From assembly GCA_021732665.1 (NCBI GenBank), contig JAKFUL010000003.1, forward strand, positions 39,782 through 103,781: 64,000 bases of DNA. The letters run 5' to 3'. Position numbers and translations under genes: made by a program. This DNA comes from Acetobacteraceae bacterium (GTDB lineage Bacteria > Pseudomonadota > Alphaproteobacteria > Acetobacterales > Acetobacteraceae). The notes under the pieces were generated by a model. The model worked only from the letters and a program-made list of their open reading frames with translations, had not been told where the DNA came from and ran no database searches. This document shows positions 53,830 to 63,331 of the stretch, one piece after another (within the stretch, counting starts at the first letter, position 1; every line of letters starts with the position of its first letter).

Positions 53830-55422
53830 TCACCCCTTCCGCAGGTTCCAGAACAGCGGCGCGCCGGTCAGCATGCCGCTGAGGTTGCGCCGGTGCGCCG
53901 TGGCCAGGAAATACTGCCCGAGCGGGATCATCGGCACATCCACCATGGCGCGGACCTGGATCTGGCGCGCGATGGCTTGCAAGGTGGGGACATCCTGCGC
54001 GTCGAACCAGGCGTCGCGCAGGCGCTCCAGCTCGGGGCTGTCGGGCCAGCCGATCCAGCCATTGGTGCCGTTGCCGCGCAGGCCGAGATGGCCGGCGGGC
54101 GAGGAGAAATCGAAGCCGCCGGCGAAGGTGAAGAAGGCGCTCCAACCGCCGCGCTCCACCGGCTCGCGCGAGATGCGGCGTTGCAATACCGTGCCCCAGT
54201 CCAGCGCCTGGTAGTCGAGATTGAGGCCGATGCGGCGGAACAGATCGGCGCCCACTTCGCTCATGGCGCGCAGGAAGGGCAGGTCCGAGGGGACGATCAG
54301 CGCCACGCGCTGGCCGCTATAGCCGGCCGCCGCCAGGTCGCGGCGGACCTTTTCCAGGTCGCGCGGGCCGGTCAGCGGGGCCAGCCCCTCATCGGAGGCG
54401 AGCGGCGTGCCGGGGGTGAAGACGCCGACATTGCCGCGCCACAGCTCGGGATTATTGCCCACGATGGCCTGCATGAAGTCGGCCTGGTTGATCGCGCCGA
54501 GGATGGCGCGGCGGATGGCCGGATTGTCGAAGGGCGGCTGCAGATGGTTGAAGCGCAGCATGCCCATGAAGCCCGCGCTCTCCAGCGTGGTGACCTCGAT
54601 GTTGCGGTTGCGGCGCAGGGTGGGCAGCAGGTCGGTCACCACCTGTTCCCACCAATCCACCTCGCCCGCCTGCAAGGCGGCCGAGGCCGTGGCAGCATCG
54701 GGGATCACCACCCATTCGACGCGCTCGATGTTGGCGATCTTCGGGCCGGCGGTGAAGCTGGGCGTGCCCTCGGGCCGTGGCACGTAGCCGTCGAATTTCT
54801 GGTAGACGGCGCGGCTGCCCGCCACCCGCTCGCCCGCGATCCAGCGATAGGGGCCGGAGCCCACGATCTCGGTGACCTGCGTCGCCGCATCGGTGCGCGC
54901 CAGCCGCTCGGGCATGATGAAGGGCACGGTGACGGAGGGTTTTGCGAGTGCCGCACTGACCAGCGCGAAGGGTTTGCGCAGGCGGAAACGCAGGCGGCGG
55001 TCATCCAGGGCGGTAAGCTCGGCGGTGACGGCAAAAAGCGCCTGGCCGAAGGCGTCGCGCGCACCCCAGCGGCGCAGGCTGGCCACCGCATCGGCTGCCC
55101 GCACCGGCTCGCCATCATGGAAGCGCAGCCCGGGACGCAGGGTGATGGTCCAGGTCAGGCCGCCATCCTCGACGACATGGCCCTCGGCCATTTGCGGCTG
55201 GATATTGTACTCGGCATCCAGGCCATAGAGGGTGTCATAGACGAGATAGGCGTGGTTGCGGCTGACATAGGCGGTGGACCAGAGCGGGTCGAGCACGGTG
55301 ACATCGGCCTGGGGCACGAAGCGCAGCGAACGCGCGCCCTGGGCGGCCACCATGGCGGGCGCGGACAGTGCAGCAACCAGGGGGGCGGCGGCAAGAAGAG
55401 GACGGCGGGGAATGCTGGTCAT
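53830..55422 (-). CDS. family-5 (DppA/OppA-type) ABC substrate-binding protein
   Basis: Periplasmic binding protein of 530 residues, of the peptide/nickel/opine receptor class. The ATG at 55422 gives the leader MTSIPRRPLLAAAPLVAALS with an arginine pair and a cut after VAAQ. Family marks: LRFVPQADVTVLDPLWSTAY, YDTLYGLDAEYNIQPQMAEG, WTITLRPGLRFHDGEPVRA, and FNHLQPPFDNPAIRRAI. No permease or ATPase genes adjoin it, so it is an orphan receptor that must use a transporter encoded elsewhere. Peptides are the usual ligand class, but others are known. Confidence 0.92.
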   Translation of the reverse strand: MTSIPRRPLLAAAPLVAALSAPAMVAAQGARSLRFVPQADVTVLDPLWSTAYVSRNHAYLVYDTLYGLDAEYNIQPQMAEGHVVEDGGLTWTITLRPGLRFHDGEPVRAADAVASLRRWGARDAFGQALFAVTAELTALDDRRLRFRLRKPFALVSAALAKPSVTVPFIMPERLARTDAATQVTEIVGSGPYRWIAGERVAGSRAVYQKFDGYVPRPEGTPSFTAGPKIANIERVEWVVIPDAATASAALQAGEVDWWEQVVTDLLPTLRRNRNIEVTTLESAGFMGMLRFNHLQPPFDNPAIRRAILGAINQADFMQAIVGNNPELWRGNVGVFTPGTPLASDEGLAPLTGPRDLEKVRRDLAAAGYSGQRVALIVPSDLPFLRAMSEVGADLFRRIGLNLDYQALDWGTVLQRRISREPVERGGWSAFFTFAGGFDFSSPAGHLGLRGNGTNGWIGWPDSPELERLRDAWFDAQDVPTLQAIARQIQVRAMVDVPMIPLGQYFLATAHRRNLSGMLTGAPLFWNLRKG

Positions 55423-55486
55423 GGGCGGGCTCCGCGGGAATGCCGGGGCATCCTGCGAAGCCGGCCGGCCGCCGTCCATGTTTTTC

Positions 55487-56974
55487 TCAGCGCAACCGCG
55501 GTGAAATCCCGCTGACCCCGGTGGCCAATTCCAGCTGCGCCAGCGCGGTGAGGTGGTTGGTGCGCGCCGCATTGGCCGCCAGCCGCGTGGTGTTCAGCGT
55601 GCGCAGCGCGTCCAGCACCTCGATCAGCGAGGAGCCGCCGGCGAGATAGGCCTGCTCGGCACTGCGATAGGCCGCCTCCGCCCGGGCCAGCGCGCCGCCG
55701 GTGTAAAGCCTGAGCAGGGCGCGCGACTGTTCCACGGCCGACCAGGCGGTGGCGAAATCGGCGCGGGCCTGCAACAGCGCCGCGCGGGCCTGGGCATCGG
55801 CCTGGCCGGCCTGGCCGCTGGCCACGCCCACATTTCCCTCGACGATGCGGCGGGTGAAGATCGGCACCGAAAGCTGGACGGAGAATTGCGTGTTGGCATC
55901 CAGCGGCACCACCGCATTGGGCAGGTCCTGGTTCAACCGGCTGCGGCTGGCGCCGGCGTTGACGGTGACATCGCGCCAGCGCGCGGCCTCGGCGAGCGCC
56001 ACATTGGCGCCGGCGGCGCTGGCCTGGCGGAGCGCCGCCACCACATCGGGGCGGTTCTGCACGGCAGCACCCAACTCCTCGCGCGAGATGCCGAGATCGG
56101 GTGTTGCGTCGAAGCGTCCCCGCACGTCGAAGGCGAGCGAGGAGAGGGTGGCGCGCACCGCGTCCGGCGCCGCGCCGCGGGCCGGCGGCGGCGCGGGGGC
56201 GCGGAAATCGGCGGCGTCGGCCGCCAGCGTCACCGCGATCTGGGCGATGGCGGCGGCATAGGCCTGGGCGTTGGTCGTCACGTCATTCTCGAAGGCGACG
56301 CGGCTGGCCTGGAAGCGCAGCAGGTCACCCTCGGGGATGGCGCCGTCCCGGAGCTGGCGGCGCAGCAGCGCCTCGGTGCGGTCGAGCCCCGCGCGGTTGG
56401 CCAGCGCCACTTCCAGATTGGCCCGCGCGCCCAGCGCGGCGAAGAAACTCTGCCGCAGGGTGTAGAGCTGGCCGCGCAGGGCATCGAGCACCAGCGCCTC
56501 GGCCGCGCCGATGTTTTCCTCGGCCAGGCGGGTGCGCAGCTCGCGCTTGCCGCCGAGCTCGACCAGCACCTGAAGGCCGACATTGATGTTGTTGCTGGGG
56601 CTGAGGAAGCGCGCGCCGGTAATCGGGCCGGAACGCGTCGGCCCCGGCGGACCGCCCGGCGGGCGGCTGCCGGTCTCGTTGAACTGGGCGAAGGTATTGC
56701 CGACCGAGACGCTGGGCGGCGGGATGGAGCTGGAAACCAGGCGCTGGGCACGGGCGGCGTCCACGCCCCGCCTGGCGGCGATGACGGAGAGGTTGCGGTC
56801 CACCAGCAACCGCTCGGCCTCATCGAGGGTCATCACCTGGGTACCCGGCGCCAGCGGCATGGCCGCCTGGGCGGGAGTGGCCTGGCGGCGCGTCTCGCCC
56901 CGGCCGGGGGGCGGGTTCTGCGCCGCGGCGGGAAGTGCCGCGAGAAGCGTCGCCGCCAACCAGAAAGCCTTCAT
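55487..56974 (-). CDS. czcC: TolC-family outer-membrane efflux protein (CzcC-like)
   Basis: Outer-membrane channel of a tripartite efflux pump, 495 residues. The start MKAFWLAATLLAALPAAAQ is a Sec leader and overlaps the end of the RND gene by four bases. The two outer-membrane-factor repeats are recognisable as long helical, Ala- and Gln-rich segments: MTLDEAERLLVDRNLSVIAA, RQSFFAALGARANLEVALA, SRVAFENDV, then RADFATAWSAVEQSRALLRL and EQAYLAGGSSLIEVLDALRT. A Pro/Gly-rich insert (RPPGGPPGPT) is near residue 110. Last gene of the czcB-czcA-czcC operon. Confidence 0.9.
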   Translation of the reverse strand: MKAFWLAATLLAALPAAAQNPPPGRGETRRQATPAQAAMPLAPGTQVMTLDEAERLLVDRNLSVIAARRGVDAARAQRLVSSSIPPPSVSVGNTFAQFNETGSRPPGGPPGPTRSGPITGARFLSPSNNINVGLQVLVELGGKRELRTRLAEENIGAAEALVLDALRGQLYTLRQSFFAALGARANLEVALANRAGLDRTEALLRRQLRDGAIPEGDLLRFQASRVAFENDVTTNAQAYAAAIAQIAVTLAADAADFRAPAPPPARGAAPDAVRATLSSLAFDVRGRFDATPDLGISREELGAAVQNRPDVVAALRQASAAGANVALAEAARWRDVTVNAGASRSRLNQDLPNAVVPLDANTQFSVQLSVPIFTRRIVEGNVGVASGQAGQADAQARAALLQARADFATAWSAVEQSRALLRLYTGGALARAEAAYRSAEQAYLAGGSSLIEVLDALRTLNTTRLAANAARTNHLTALAQLELATGVSGISPRLR

Positions 56975-59900
56975 TCCGCCAACCCCGCCCGCGCCCTGCG
57001 CATCTGCAACACCCTCTCGGTATTCGCAAGGCCCCTCGGCTTGCCGAACAGGTCGATCATCGCCGGGAACACCACGAGGATGAAGAAAGGCACCAGGCCG
57101 ATTCCCCCGACCACCACGATGGCGAGTGGTTTCTGCACGTCCGAGCCGATGCCTGTCGAGAGTGCCATGGGCAGCAACCCGCAGAAGCTTGCGAAACATG
57201 TCATCAGAACCGGGCGCATCCGGTCCTCGCCGGCCTGGTCAAGTGCGTCGCGCCAGAGATGTCCCTCGCTGCGGACATGGTTGAAGTGGGAAAGGAAGAT
57301 GATCCCCTCCATCACCGTGATGCCGAAAAGAGCAAGGAAGCCGATGGCGGCGGGCACCGAGAAATTCAGCCCGGAGATCGCCAGCGCCGCGACGCCGCCG
57401 GAGATCGAGATCGGCACGATGCCCAGCACCAGCAGCGTCTCGCGCAGATTGTTGAACTGGACATACAGCAACAGCGCGATCAGGGCGAAGGCGATGGGGA
57501 CGATGGTGGTCAGCCGGGCGATCGCCTCCTGCAGGTTCTTGAACTCACCCTCCCAGGAGAGCCGGTAGCCCGGCGGCAGGGTGACGCGGGCGGCGACGAC
57601 GGCCTGCGCCTCCTGCACGGCACTTGCCGGGTCGCGGCCGCGCACGGAGAAGCGCAAGGGGACGTAGCGGGCCGAATCCTCGCGGTAGATATAGGCCACG
57701 CCCGCGGTCAGCGTGATGTCGGCGACGTCGGTCAGCACGGCGCCGCGCGGCCCGCCCACCGGCACCCGGCCAATCGCCTCCACCGAATCGCGATAGGGGG
57801 CGGCCAGGCGGACCATGATGGGGAAATTGCGGTCGGCGCCGCGCTCGTAGAGCCGGCCGGCCTCACGCCCGCCGATCGCCGCCTGCACCACATCGTTGAT
57901 GTCATCGACCTGCAACCCGAAGCGCGCGGCGCGCGCCCGGTCGATGGAGATCGAGACCGTGGGCTGGCCGAGGGTTCGGAACACCGCGAGGTCGGCGACA
58001 CCCGGCACCGTGTCGATGGCGCGGCGCACCTCCTCGGCGATGCGGGCGAGGATGTCGAGATCGGGGCCGAAGACCTTCACCGCATTGGCGCCCTTCACCC
58101 CCGACGCCGCCTCCTGGACGTTGTCGGAGATCGCCTGGGCGAAGGCGAATTCAATGCCGATATAGCGGTTCATCAGCCGGGCGTTCATGGCGGCGACGAG
58201 GCCGTCGCGGTTGCGCGCCGTGGTCCATTGCTCGGGCGGCCTGAGGGGCACGAAGAATTCGGCGTTGAAGAAGCCCGCGCTGTCGGTGCCGTCATCGGGA
58301 CGGCCCTGTTGGCTGGTCACCGTCACCGCCTCGGGGAATTGCATCAGGATCTCGCGGATGCCGCGCACCGTCTCCTGGCCTTCCTCGAGCGAGATGGTGG
58401 CGGGCATGGTGGCGCGGACCCACATGTTGCCTTCCTCCAGCGTCGGCAGGAATTCGGCGCCGAGCAGGCTGAACAGGAAGATGGTGGCGGCGAAGAGCCC
58501 CGCCGCCAGCGCCATGCACAGGCCGCGCGCCGCCATCGCCGCCTTGTAGCAGCGCCGGTGGATCCAGCGGCTGCCGCGCACCAGGATGGTGTCCTTCTCC
58601 CGGCTGTCCTCGCGCAGCAGCACCGCGGCCAGGGCGGGGGTGATGGTGAAGGTGGCGATCAGCGCGCCGATGATGGCGTAGGCGTAGGTCTTGCTCATCG
58701 GCCCGAAGATCCGCCCCTCGATGCCGCCCAGGGTGAAGAGCGGGATGAAGGCCGCGATGATGATCAGCGCGGAGAAGAAGATCGCCTTGTCCACCTCCGA
58801 CGCCGCGCGCAGGATGGTGAGCTGGATGCCGGAAAGCCCGGTGCCGCCGGCGACCGCCCCTTGATGCGGGTTGCGGCGCGCCAGCCCGAGGTGTCGATAG
58901 ATATTCTCCACCATGATGACGGTGGCATCGACCAGCAGGCCGAAATCCAGCGCGCCGAGGGAGAGGAGATTGGCGCTCTCGCCGCGCGTGAGCATCAGCA
59001 GAATGGCGAAGAAGAAGGCGAAGGGGATGGTCGCCGCGATCACCAGCGCGCCGCGGAAATCGCCCAGGAACAGCCATTGGATGACCAGGATGAACAGCAC
59101 GCCCTCGATGATGTTCTTCACCACCGTGGCGGTGGTGATCTTCACCAGATCCTCGCGGTCATAGATCGGCACGATGCGCACGCCCGGCGGCAGGATGCCA
59201 CCGGCGTTGATGCGCGCGACCTCGGCCTGCACGCCATGGATGGTGGGCAGCGTCTGCTCGCCACGGCGCATCAGCACGGTGGCCAGGACCACGTCGTCAT
59301 CGCCCTCATGCCCCGCCACGCCCAGGCGCGGCAGGCTGCCGGTTTCCACCACCGCGATGTCTCTGAGCAGGATGGGCGTGCCGCCCGAACCGCTGCCAAG
59401 GACGATGTTGCGGATGTCGTCCAGGCTGCGGATCAGGCCGATGCCCTGCACCACCGCCGCCTGCGGGCCGATATTGATGGTGCCGGCACCCACCGTGACA
59501 TTGCCGCTGCGCACGGACTGGATAACGTCGGGCAGTGCCAGGCCGAAGGCATTCATCTGCGGCAGGTTGATGATGACGTTGTAGGCCTTGGACCGGCCGC
59601 CGAAGCTGGTCACGTCCACCACGCCGGACACGCGCTTGAAGCGGCGGTCCAGCACCCAGTCCTGCAGGGTCTTCAGGTCATCGACCGAGAAGCCGGGCGG
59701 GCCTACCAGGCGGTAGCGCATGATCTCGCCGATCGGGCTGAGCGGGGAAATGGTGGGCGAGACGCCCTCCGGCAGGCCCTGCAACACCGCCAGGCGGTTC
59801 AGCACCTGTTGCAGCGCCTGTTCGTAATTGTAGGCGAAGGTGAACTGCACCCGCACGTCGGAGAGGCCGAAAAGCGAGGTGGAGCGGATGGTGTTGAGAT

Positions 59901-60129
59901 TGGGCAGCCCGGCCATCGCCACCTCGATGGGGATGGTGACGTAGCGCTCGATCTCCTCGGCCGACTGGCCGGTGTTCTGGGTGATGATGACGACCTGCGG
60001 CGGCACCGGGTCCGGATAGGCCTCGATGTTCAGCCGCAGGAAGCCGACCACGCCGGTGATGATGAAGACCACGAAGAGCAGCAGCACCAGGGCACGGCGC
60101 TGGAGCGAGAAGGCAACGATCTGCCGCAT
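56971..60129 (-). CDS. czcA: CzcA/CusA-type heavy-metal efflux RND pump
   Basis: Proton-driven inner-membrane pump of the HME-RND family, 1052 residues, normal length. It has twelve membrane helices with two large periplasmic loops. The start FSLQRRALVLLLFVVFI and RLNIEAYPDPVPPQVVIITQ are typical, and the proton-relay helix contains DFGLLVDATVIMVENIYRHL with the HME-type Asp and Glu. PVGGPRGAVLTDVADI and GALIATFTITPALAAVLL follow. Sequence alone does not decide between Co/Zn/Cd and Cu/Ag export. It starts 27 bases after the czcB stop and overlaps czcC. Confidence 0.95.
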   Translation of the reverse strand: MRQIVAFSLQRRALVLLLFVVFIITGVVGFLRLNIEAYPDPVPPQVVIITQNTGQSAEEIERYVTIPIEVAMAGLPNLNTIRSTSLFGLSDVRVQFTFAYNYEQALQQVLNRLAVLQGLPEGVSPTISPLSPIGEIMRYRLVGPPGFSVDDLKTLQDWVLDRRFKRVSGVVDVTSFGGRSKAYNVIINLPQMNAFGLALPDVIQSVRSGNVTVGAGTINIGPQAAVVQGIGLIRSLDDIRNIVLGSGSGGTPILLRDIAVVETGSLPRLGVAGHEGDDDVVLATVLMRRGEQTLPTIHGVQAEVARINAGGILPPGVRIVPIYDREDLVKITTATVVKNIIEGVLFILVIQWLFLGDFRGALVIAATIPFAFFFAILLMLTRGESANLLSLGALDFGLLVDATVIMVENIYRHLGLARRNPHQGAVAGGTGLSGIQLTILRAASEVDKAIFFSALIIIAAFIPLFTLGGIEGRIFGPMSKTYAYAIIGALIATFTITPALAAVLLREDSREKDTILVRGSRWIHRRCYKAAMAARGLCMALAAGLFAATIFLFSLLGAEFLPTLEEGNMWVRATMPATISLEEGQETVRGIREILMQFPEAVTVTSQQGRPDDGTDSAGFFNAEFFVPLRPPEQWTTARNRDGLVAAMNARLMNRYIGIEFAFAQAISDNVQEAASGVKGANAVKVFGPDLDILARIAEEVRRAIDTVPGVADLAVFRTLGQPTVSISIDRARAARFGLQVDDINDVVQAAIGGREAGRLYERGADRNFPIMVRLAAPYRDSVEAIGRVPVGGPRGAVLTDVADITLTAGVAYIYREDSARYVPLRFSVRGRDPASAVQEAQAVVAARVTLPPGYRLSWEGEFKNLQEAIARLTTIVPIAFALIALLLYVQFNNLRETLLVLGIVPISISGGVAALAISGLNFSVPAAIGFLALFGITVMEGIIFLSHFNHVRSEGHLWRDALDQAGEDRMRPVLMTCFASFCGLLPMALSTGIGSDVQKPLAIVVVGGIGLVPFFILVVFPAMIDLFGKPRGLANTERVLQMRRARAGLAE

Positions 60130-60156
60130 GAATAATTCCCAGGAACAGCCCGAAGG

Positions 60157-61479
60157 CTAGTCGATACGCGCCGCGCGATCGATGAACAGCGCGCCGCCGG
60201 TGACGATGCGCTCACCCGCACGCAGGCCTTGCACGACTTCCAGGCTCTCGCCGCTATGATTGCCGACGCGGATCGGGCGCATGGCGAAGCGGTTGCCCTC
60301 CAGCGCCACCCAGACGGAGGCATCGGCGCCGCGATGGATGACGGCATTGGCCGGCACGGCGGCGCCGCGCGTCTCCTCGCCCACCGCGATGCGGAAGGTG
60401 GCGAACATCTCGGGGCGCAGCACGCCCTCGGGGTCCTGCACCTCGGCCTGCAGGGTCAGGCGGCGGGTGGTGGGGTCGAGCCCGGAACCCAGGCGCACGA
60501 CGCGGGCGGTGAAGCTCCGGTCTGGCAACGCGCCGACCGAGACCTGGACCTGCTGACCGATGCGGATCATCGGCACGTCCATCTCGCGCACCGCGGCCAC
60601 CAGCCACATGGTGCTGAGATCGCTGATGGTCACCGCCGGCTCGCCCTGTCCGGCGGTCAGCCACATGCCCGGCGAGACGCGGCGCTGGGTGACGGTGCCG
60701 GCGAAGGGGGCCACGACGGTGACGATGCCGCTGACCTGCCGGGTGCGCTCGATCTCGGCGATGGCGGCGGGGTCACGGCCGAGCACGCGCAGCTTGTCGC
60801 GCGCCGCATCCAGGCCGGCCTGGGCGATGGAGAGATCGGAGGTGGCGGTGTTCAGCGCGGCGCGGGCCTGTTCGACATCGCGCTGCGAGGCGGCGCGGGC
60901 GGAGAGCAGGCTTTGCTGGCGGGCATCCTCACGCCGTGCCTGGGCCAGGGTGTTCTGCGATTTTGTGACGTTGTCGACCGCCGCCAGCAGATCATTGGCG
61001 GCCTGGGTGACGTCCTGGGTCTCGACCTCGAAGAGCGGCGCGCCCGCGGCGACACGGTCCCCCAGATGCGCGAAGGCGCGGGTGACGCGGCCGGTGAAGG
61101 GCGCGAGGATGGGGGTGCTGCGCTCCTCGTTGATGGAGATGCGACCCTCGGCCACGCGTTCGGTGCGGAATTCACGCGTGACCACGGGCTCGATGCGCAG
61201 CGCGCGCATCTCATTGTCGTTCAGCCGGAATTCGCCAGGCGGCAGGGCGGGCGCGGGGGCGGCGGCGAGGGGGCTGCGAGCGCCCTCCTGCTTGCTGCCG
61301 CCCAGCACCACGAAGCCGCCAACGGCCGCGGCGGCGCCCACGCCCAGCAGAGCGATCCACAGCCAGGGGCGGGCCGCGGCTGGCGCCGGCGCCGCCTCGG
61401 TGGCCAGCTCGGGCAGCACGGCCGTGGCCTTGGCTTCGGCGGCAGGGTCGGCCTTGGTCTGGGAGTCGATGGCGTTCAT
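60157..61479 (-). CDS. czcB: RND efflux periplasmic adaptor (CzcB-like)
   Basis: Membrane-fusion protein of 440 residues linking the RND pump to the outer-membrane channel. After a cytoplasmic Ala/Glu-rich stretch comes one membrane anchor (about 40-60, LWIALLGVGAAAAVGGFVVL). Then follow the lipoyl-like half-motif APFTGRVTRAFAHLGDRVAA, an alpha-hairpin (about 170-240), the second half APFAGTVTQRRVSPGMWLTA, and a beta-barrel. No His-rich metal-binding N-terminus is present, unlike CzcB of Cupriavidus. The ATG at 61479 precedes MNAIDSQ; upstream codons lack conservation. First gene of the operon. Confidence 0.92.
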   Translation of the reverse strand: MNAIDSQTKADPAAEAKATAVLPELATEAAPAPAAARPWLWIALLGVGAAAAVGGFVVLGGSKQEGARSPLAAAPAPALPPGEFRLNDNEMRALRIEPVVTREFRTERVAEGRISINEERSTPILAPFTGRVTRAFAHLGDRVAAGAPLFEVETQDVTQAANDLLAAVDNVTKSQNTLAQARREDARQQSLLSARAASQRDVEQARAALNTATSDLSIAQAGLDAARDKLRVLGRDPAAIAEIERTRQVSGIVTVVAPFAGTVTQRRVSPGMWLTAGQGEPAVTISDLSTMWLVAAVREMDVPMIRIGQQVQVSVGALPDRSFTARVVRLGSGLDPTTRRLTLQAEVQDPEGVLRPEMFATFRIAVGEETRGAAVPANAVIHRGADASVWVALEGNRFAMRPIRVGNHSGESLEVVQGLRAGERIVTGGALFIDRAARID

Positions 61480-61685
61480 GATGGTTCCACACTGATGCAG
61501 AGAAGCAGCACTGACAGCCCGGGATAAGACACCCGGATTGCGCCACTCCTGCGGCGCCATCAGGGCGAATTCTCAGCGGAGGCTGATCTTGAACCTGAAC
61601 CGTAGCTGAACAGGCCTTGCCGCTACCTACTCCCGCACGTGAATTCCGCGAAAGAAAATCCGCATCGCGGTGGATTAAAAATCGT
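61480..61685. other. intergenic region upstream of the czc-like operon
   Basis: This 206-base gap lies between the ThDP-enzyme stop and czcB, both on the minus strand, and should hold the efflux operon promoter. An inverted repeat CCGCGA/TCGCGG (6 bases) lies in the AT-richer patch 61655-61680 soon after the enzyme stop and might be a terminator. I see no clear metal-regulator (MerR- or CusR-like) dyad. Confidence 0.4.
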
Positions 61686-63230
61686 TCATATTACCAGCTC
61701 GATCAGGAAAGGGCCGCTCTGCGTCAGGCTCTGGGCCAGCAGATCGCCGACCTGCTCCAGCGTGGTGGCGCGGGCCGCTTCGACGCCCAGCGACTGTGCC
61801 AAATCGGCCCAGCCGATATCGGGATTGCCCAGATCCATCATGTCCAGCGCCGTGCGGCCGGGGTTGGCGCCGACGCCCTGATATTCCCCCAGCAAGATCT
61901 GATACTTGCGGTTGGAGAGGATGATGGTGGTGATGGGCAGCTTCTCCCGCGCCTGCGTCCACAGGGCCTGCACCGTGTACATGGCGCTGCCATCGGCCTG
62001 CAGGTTGATCACCCGCCGCCCGCCGCCGCCCACCGCGGCACCGGTCGCCAAAGGCAGGCCACAGCCGATGGCGCCGCCGGTGATCTGCAACCAGTCATGC
62101 GGTGCGGCGGCATAGGTGTGGGGGAAGAAGCCGCGGCCATAGCTCACCGCCTCGTCGACGATGATCGAGTCCTCGGGCATCAGCGCGGCGACGGTGCGGG
62201 CCAGGCCCTCGGGCGTGGGCGGACCGCGATCGACCTCGGGCTTGGGGCCGGGGTCGGGCATGGTGACGTCGGTGGGGCAGCCCAGCTCGTCGGCCAGCGC
62301 CCGCAAGGCGCTCTCGGCATCCATCTCCGGCCGCGTCAGCACGGTGATCCCGGCATCCTCGGGGTAATGCTTGGAGGGCTTGTTGGGATAGGCGAAGAAA
62401 CCGATGGGCGCCTTGGAGCCGACCAGGATGATCTCCCGCACCGGGGCCAGGGAGGCGATGGCCTGATCGGCCGGATAGGGCACGCGCTCGAGCTGCAAAC
62501 GGCCCCGCCCGCGCTGGAATCGGCTGTTCGAGGTCTCGGCCATCAGCCGCACGCCGGTATGGGCATGGATGCGCTGGGCCTGCTTCTGCGCGCCCTCGGA
62601 AATGGCCATGTTGCCGCCGAGCAGCAGCAGCACATTGCTCTTCTCGCGCAGCACGCGGGCGGCTGCGCGCACCGCGGCAGGCTCGGCCTGCGGAACCGCG
62701 GGCACCGGCAAAGGCTCGGCCACCCGGCCGCCCGGATTCCAGCAGGTGTCGGAGGGCAGGATCATGGTGGCGATCTGGCCGGGCGAACTCCGCGCCGCCT
62801 GCACCGCCACCATGGCGTCGCGCCCCACATCCTCGGCCCGCTGCGACGTGCGCACCCAACCCGACACACCACGCGCGAAGCCCTCGGTGTCGCCGGTCAA
62901 CGGCGCGTCATACTGCCGGTGGTAGGTGGCATGGTCGCCCACGCAATTGACGATGCCGCTCTTCGCCCGCTTCGCATTGTGCAGATTGGCCAACCCATTC
63001 GCCAACCCGGGCGCGCAATGCAGCAGGGTGACGGCGGGCTTCCGCGCCATGCGCCAATAGCCATCCGCCGCGCCGGTGACGACATTCTCCTGCAAACCCA
63101 GGATGCAACGCATGCCCGGCACACGATCCAGGGCCGCGACGAAATGCATCTCGGACGTGCCGGGATTGCTGAAACACACATCCACCCCGGCACCCAGGAA
63201 ACTGTGCACCAGGCTCTCGGCGCCGTTCAT
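61686..63230 (-). CDS. acetolactate-synthase-like ThDP-dependent enzyme
   Basis: Thiamine-diphosphate enzyme of the acetolactate synthase/benzoylformate decarboxylase superfamily, 514 residues. The N-terminal domain has SFLGAGVDVCFSNPGTSEMH, and the cofactor Glu in LQENVVTGAADGYWRMARKP. The ThDP/Mg motif is QADGSAMYTVQALWTQARE followed by LSNRKYQI, with Ala in place of the first Gly of the usual GDGS. The protein is shorter than typical IlvB and has no regulatory-subunit gene beside it, so a catabolic decarboxylase or lyase is as likely as branched-chain synthesis. The ATG at 63230 is used; two in-frame GTGs at 63239 and 63242, nearer a GGGAGA site, are alternatives. Confidence 0.85.
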   Translation of the reverse strand: MNGAESLVHSFLGAGVDVCFSNPGTSEMHFVAALDRVPGMRCILGLQENVVTGAADGYWRMARKPAVTLLHCAPGLANGLANLHNAKRAKSGIVNCVGDHATYHRQYDAPLTGDTEGFARGVSGWVRTSQRAEDVGRDAMVAVQAARSSPGQIATMILPSDTCWNPGGRVAEPLPVPAVPQAEPAAVRAAARVLREKSNVLLLLGGNMAISEGAQKQAQRIHAHTGVRLMAETSNSRFQRGRGRLQLERVPYPADQAIASLAPVREIILVGSKAPIGFFAYPNKPSKHYPEDAGITVLTRPEMDAESALRALADELGCPTDVTMPDPGPKPEVDRGPPTPEGLARTVAALMPEDSIIVDEAVSYGRGFFPHTYAAAPHDWLQITGGAIGCGLPLATGAAVGGGGRRVINLQADGSAMYTVQALWTQAREKLPITTIILSNRKYQILLGEYQGVGANPGRTALDMMDLGNPDIGWADLAQSLGVEAARATTLEQVGDLLAQSLTQSGPFLIELVI

Positions 63231-63331
63231 TTCACTCACCACGTCTCTCCCAAGATCACGGGGCCAACCCTGCCCAGAGGCGGCGCAGTCGGCAAGTGGA
63301 CGGGCGACGCGGAATGCTTATGCTGCACTGC

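Noticed and set aside
56935..60135. Plus-strand frame of over 1000 codons opposite czcA
   Set aside because: Same shadow effect: the product is His/Asp/Gly-rich and featureless, while czcA on the other strand is a textbook RND pump.
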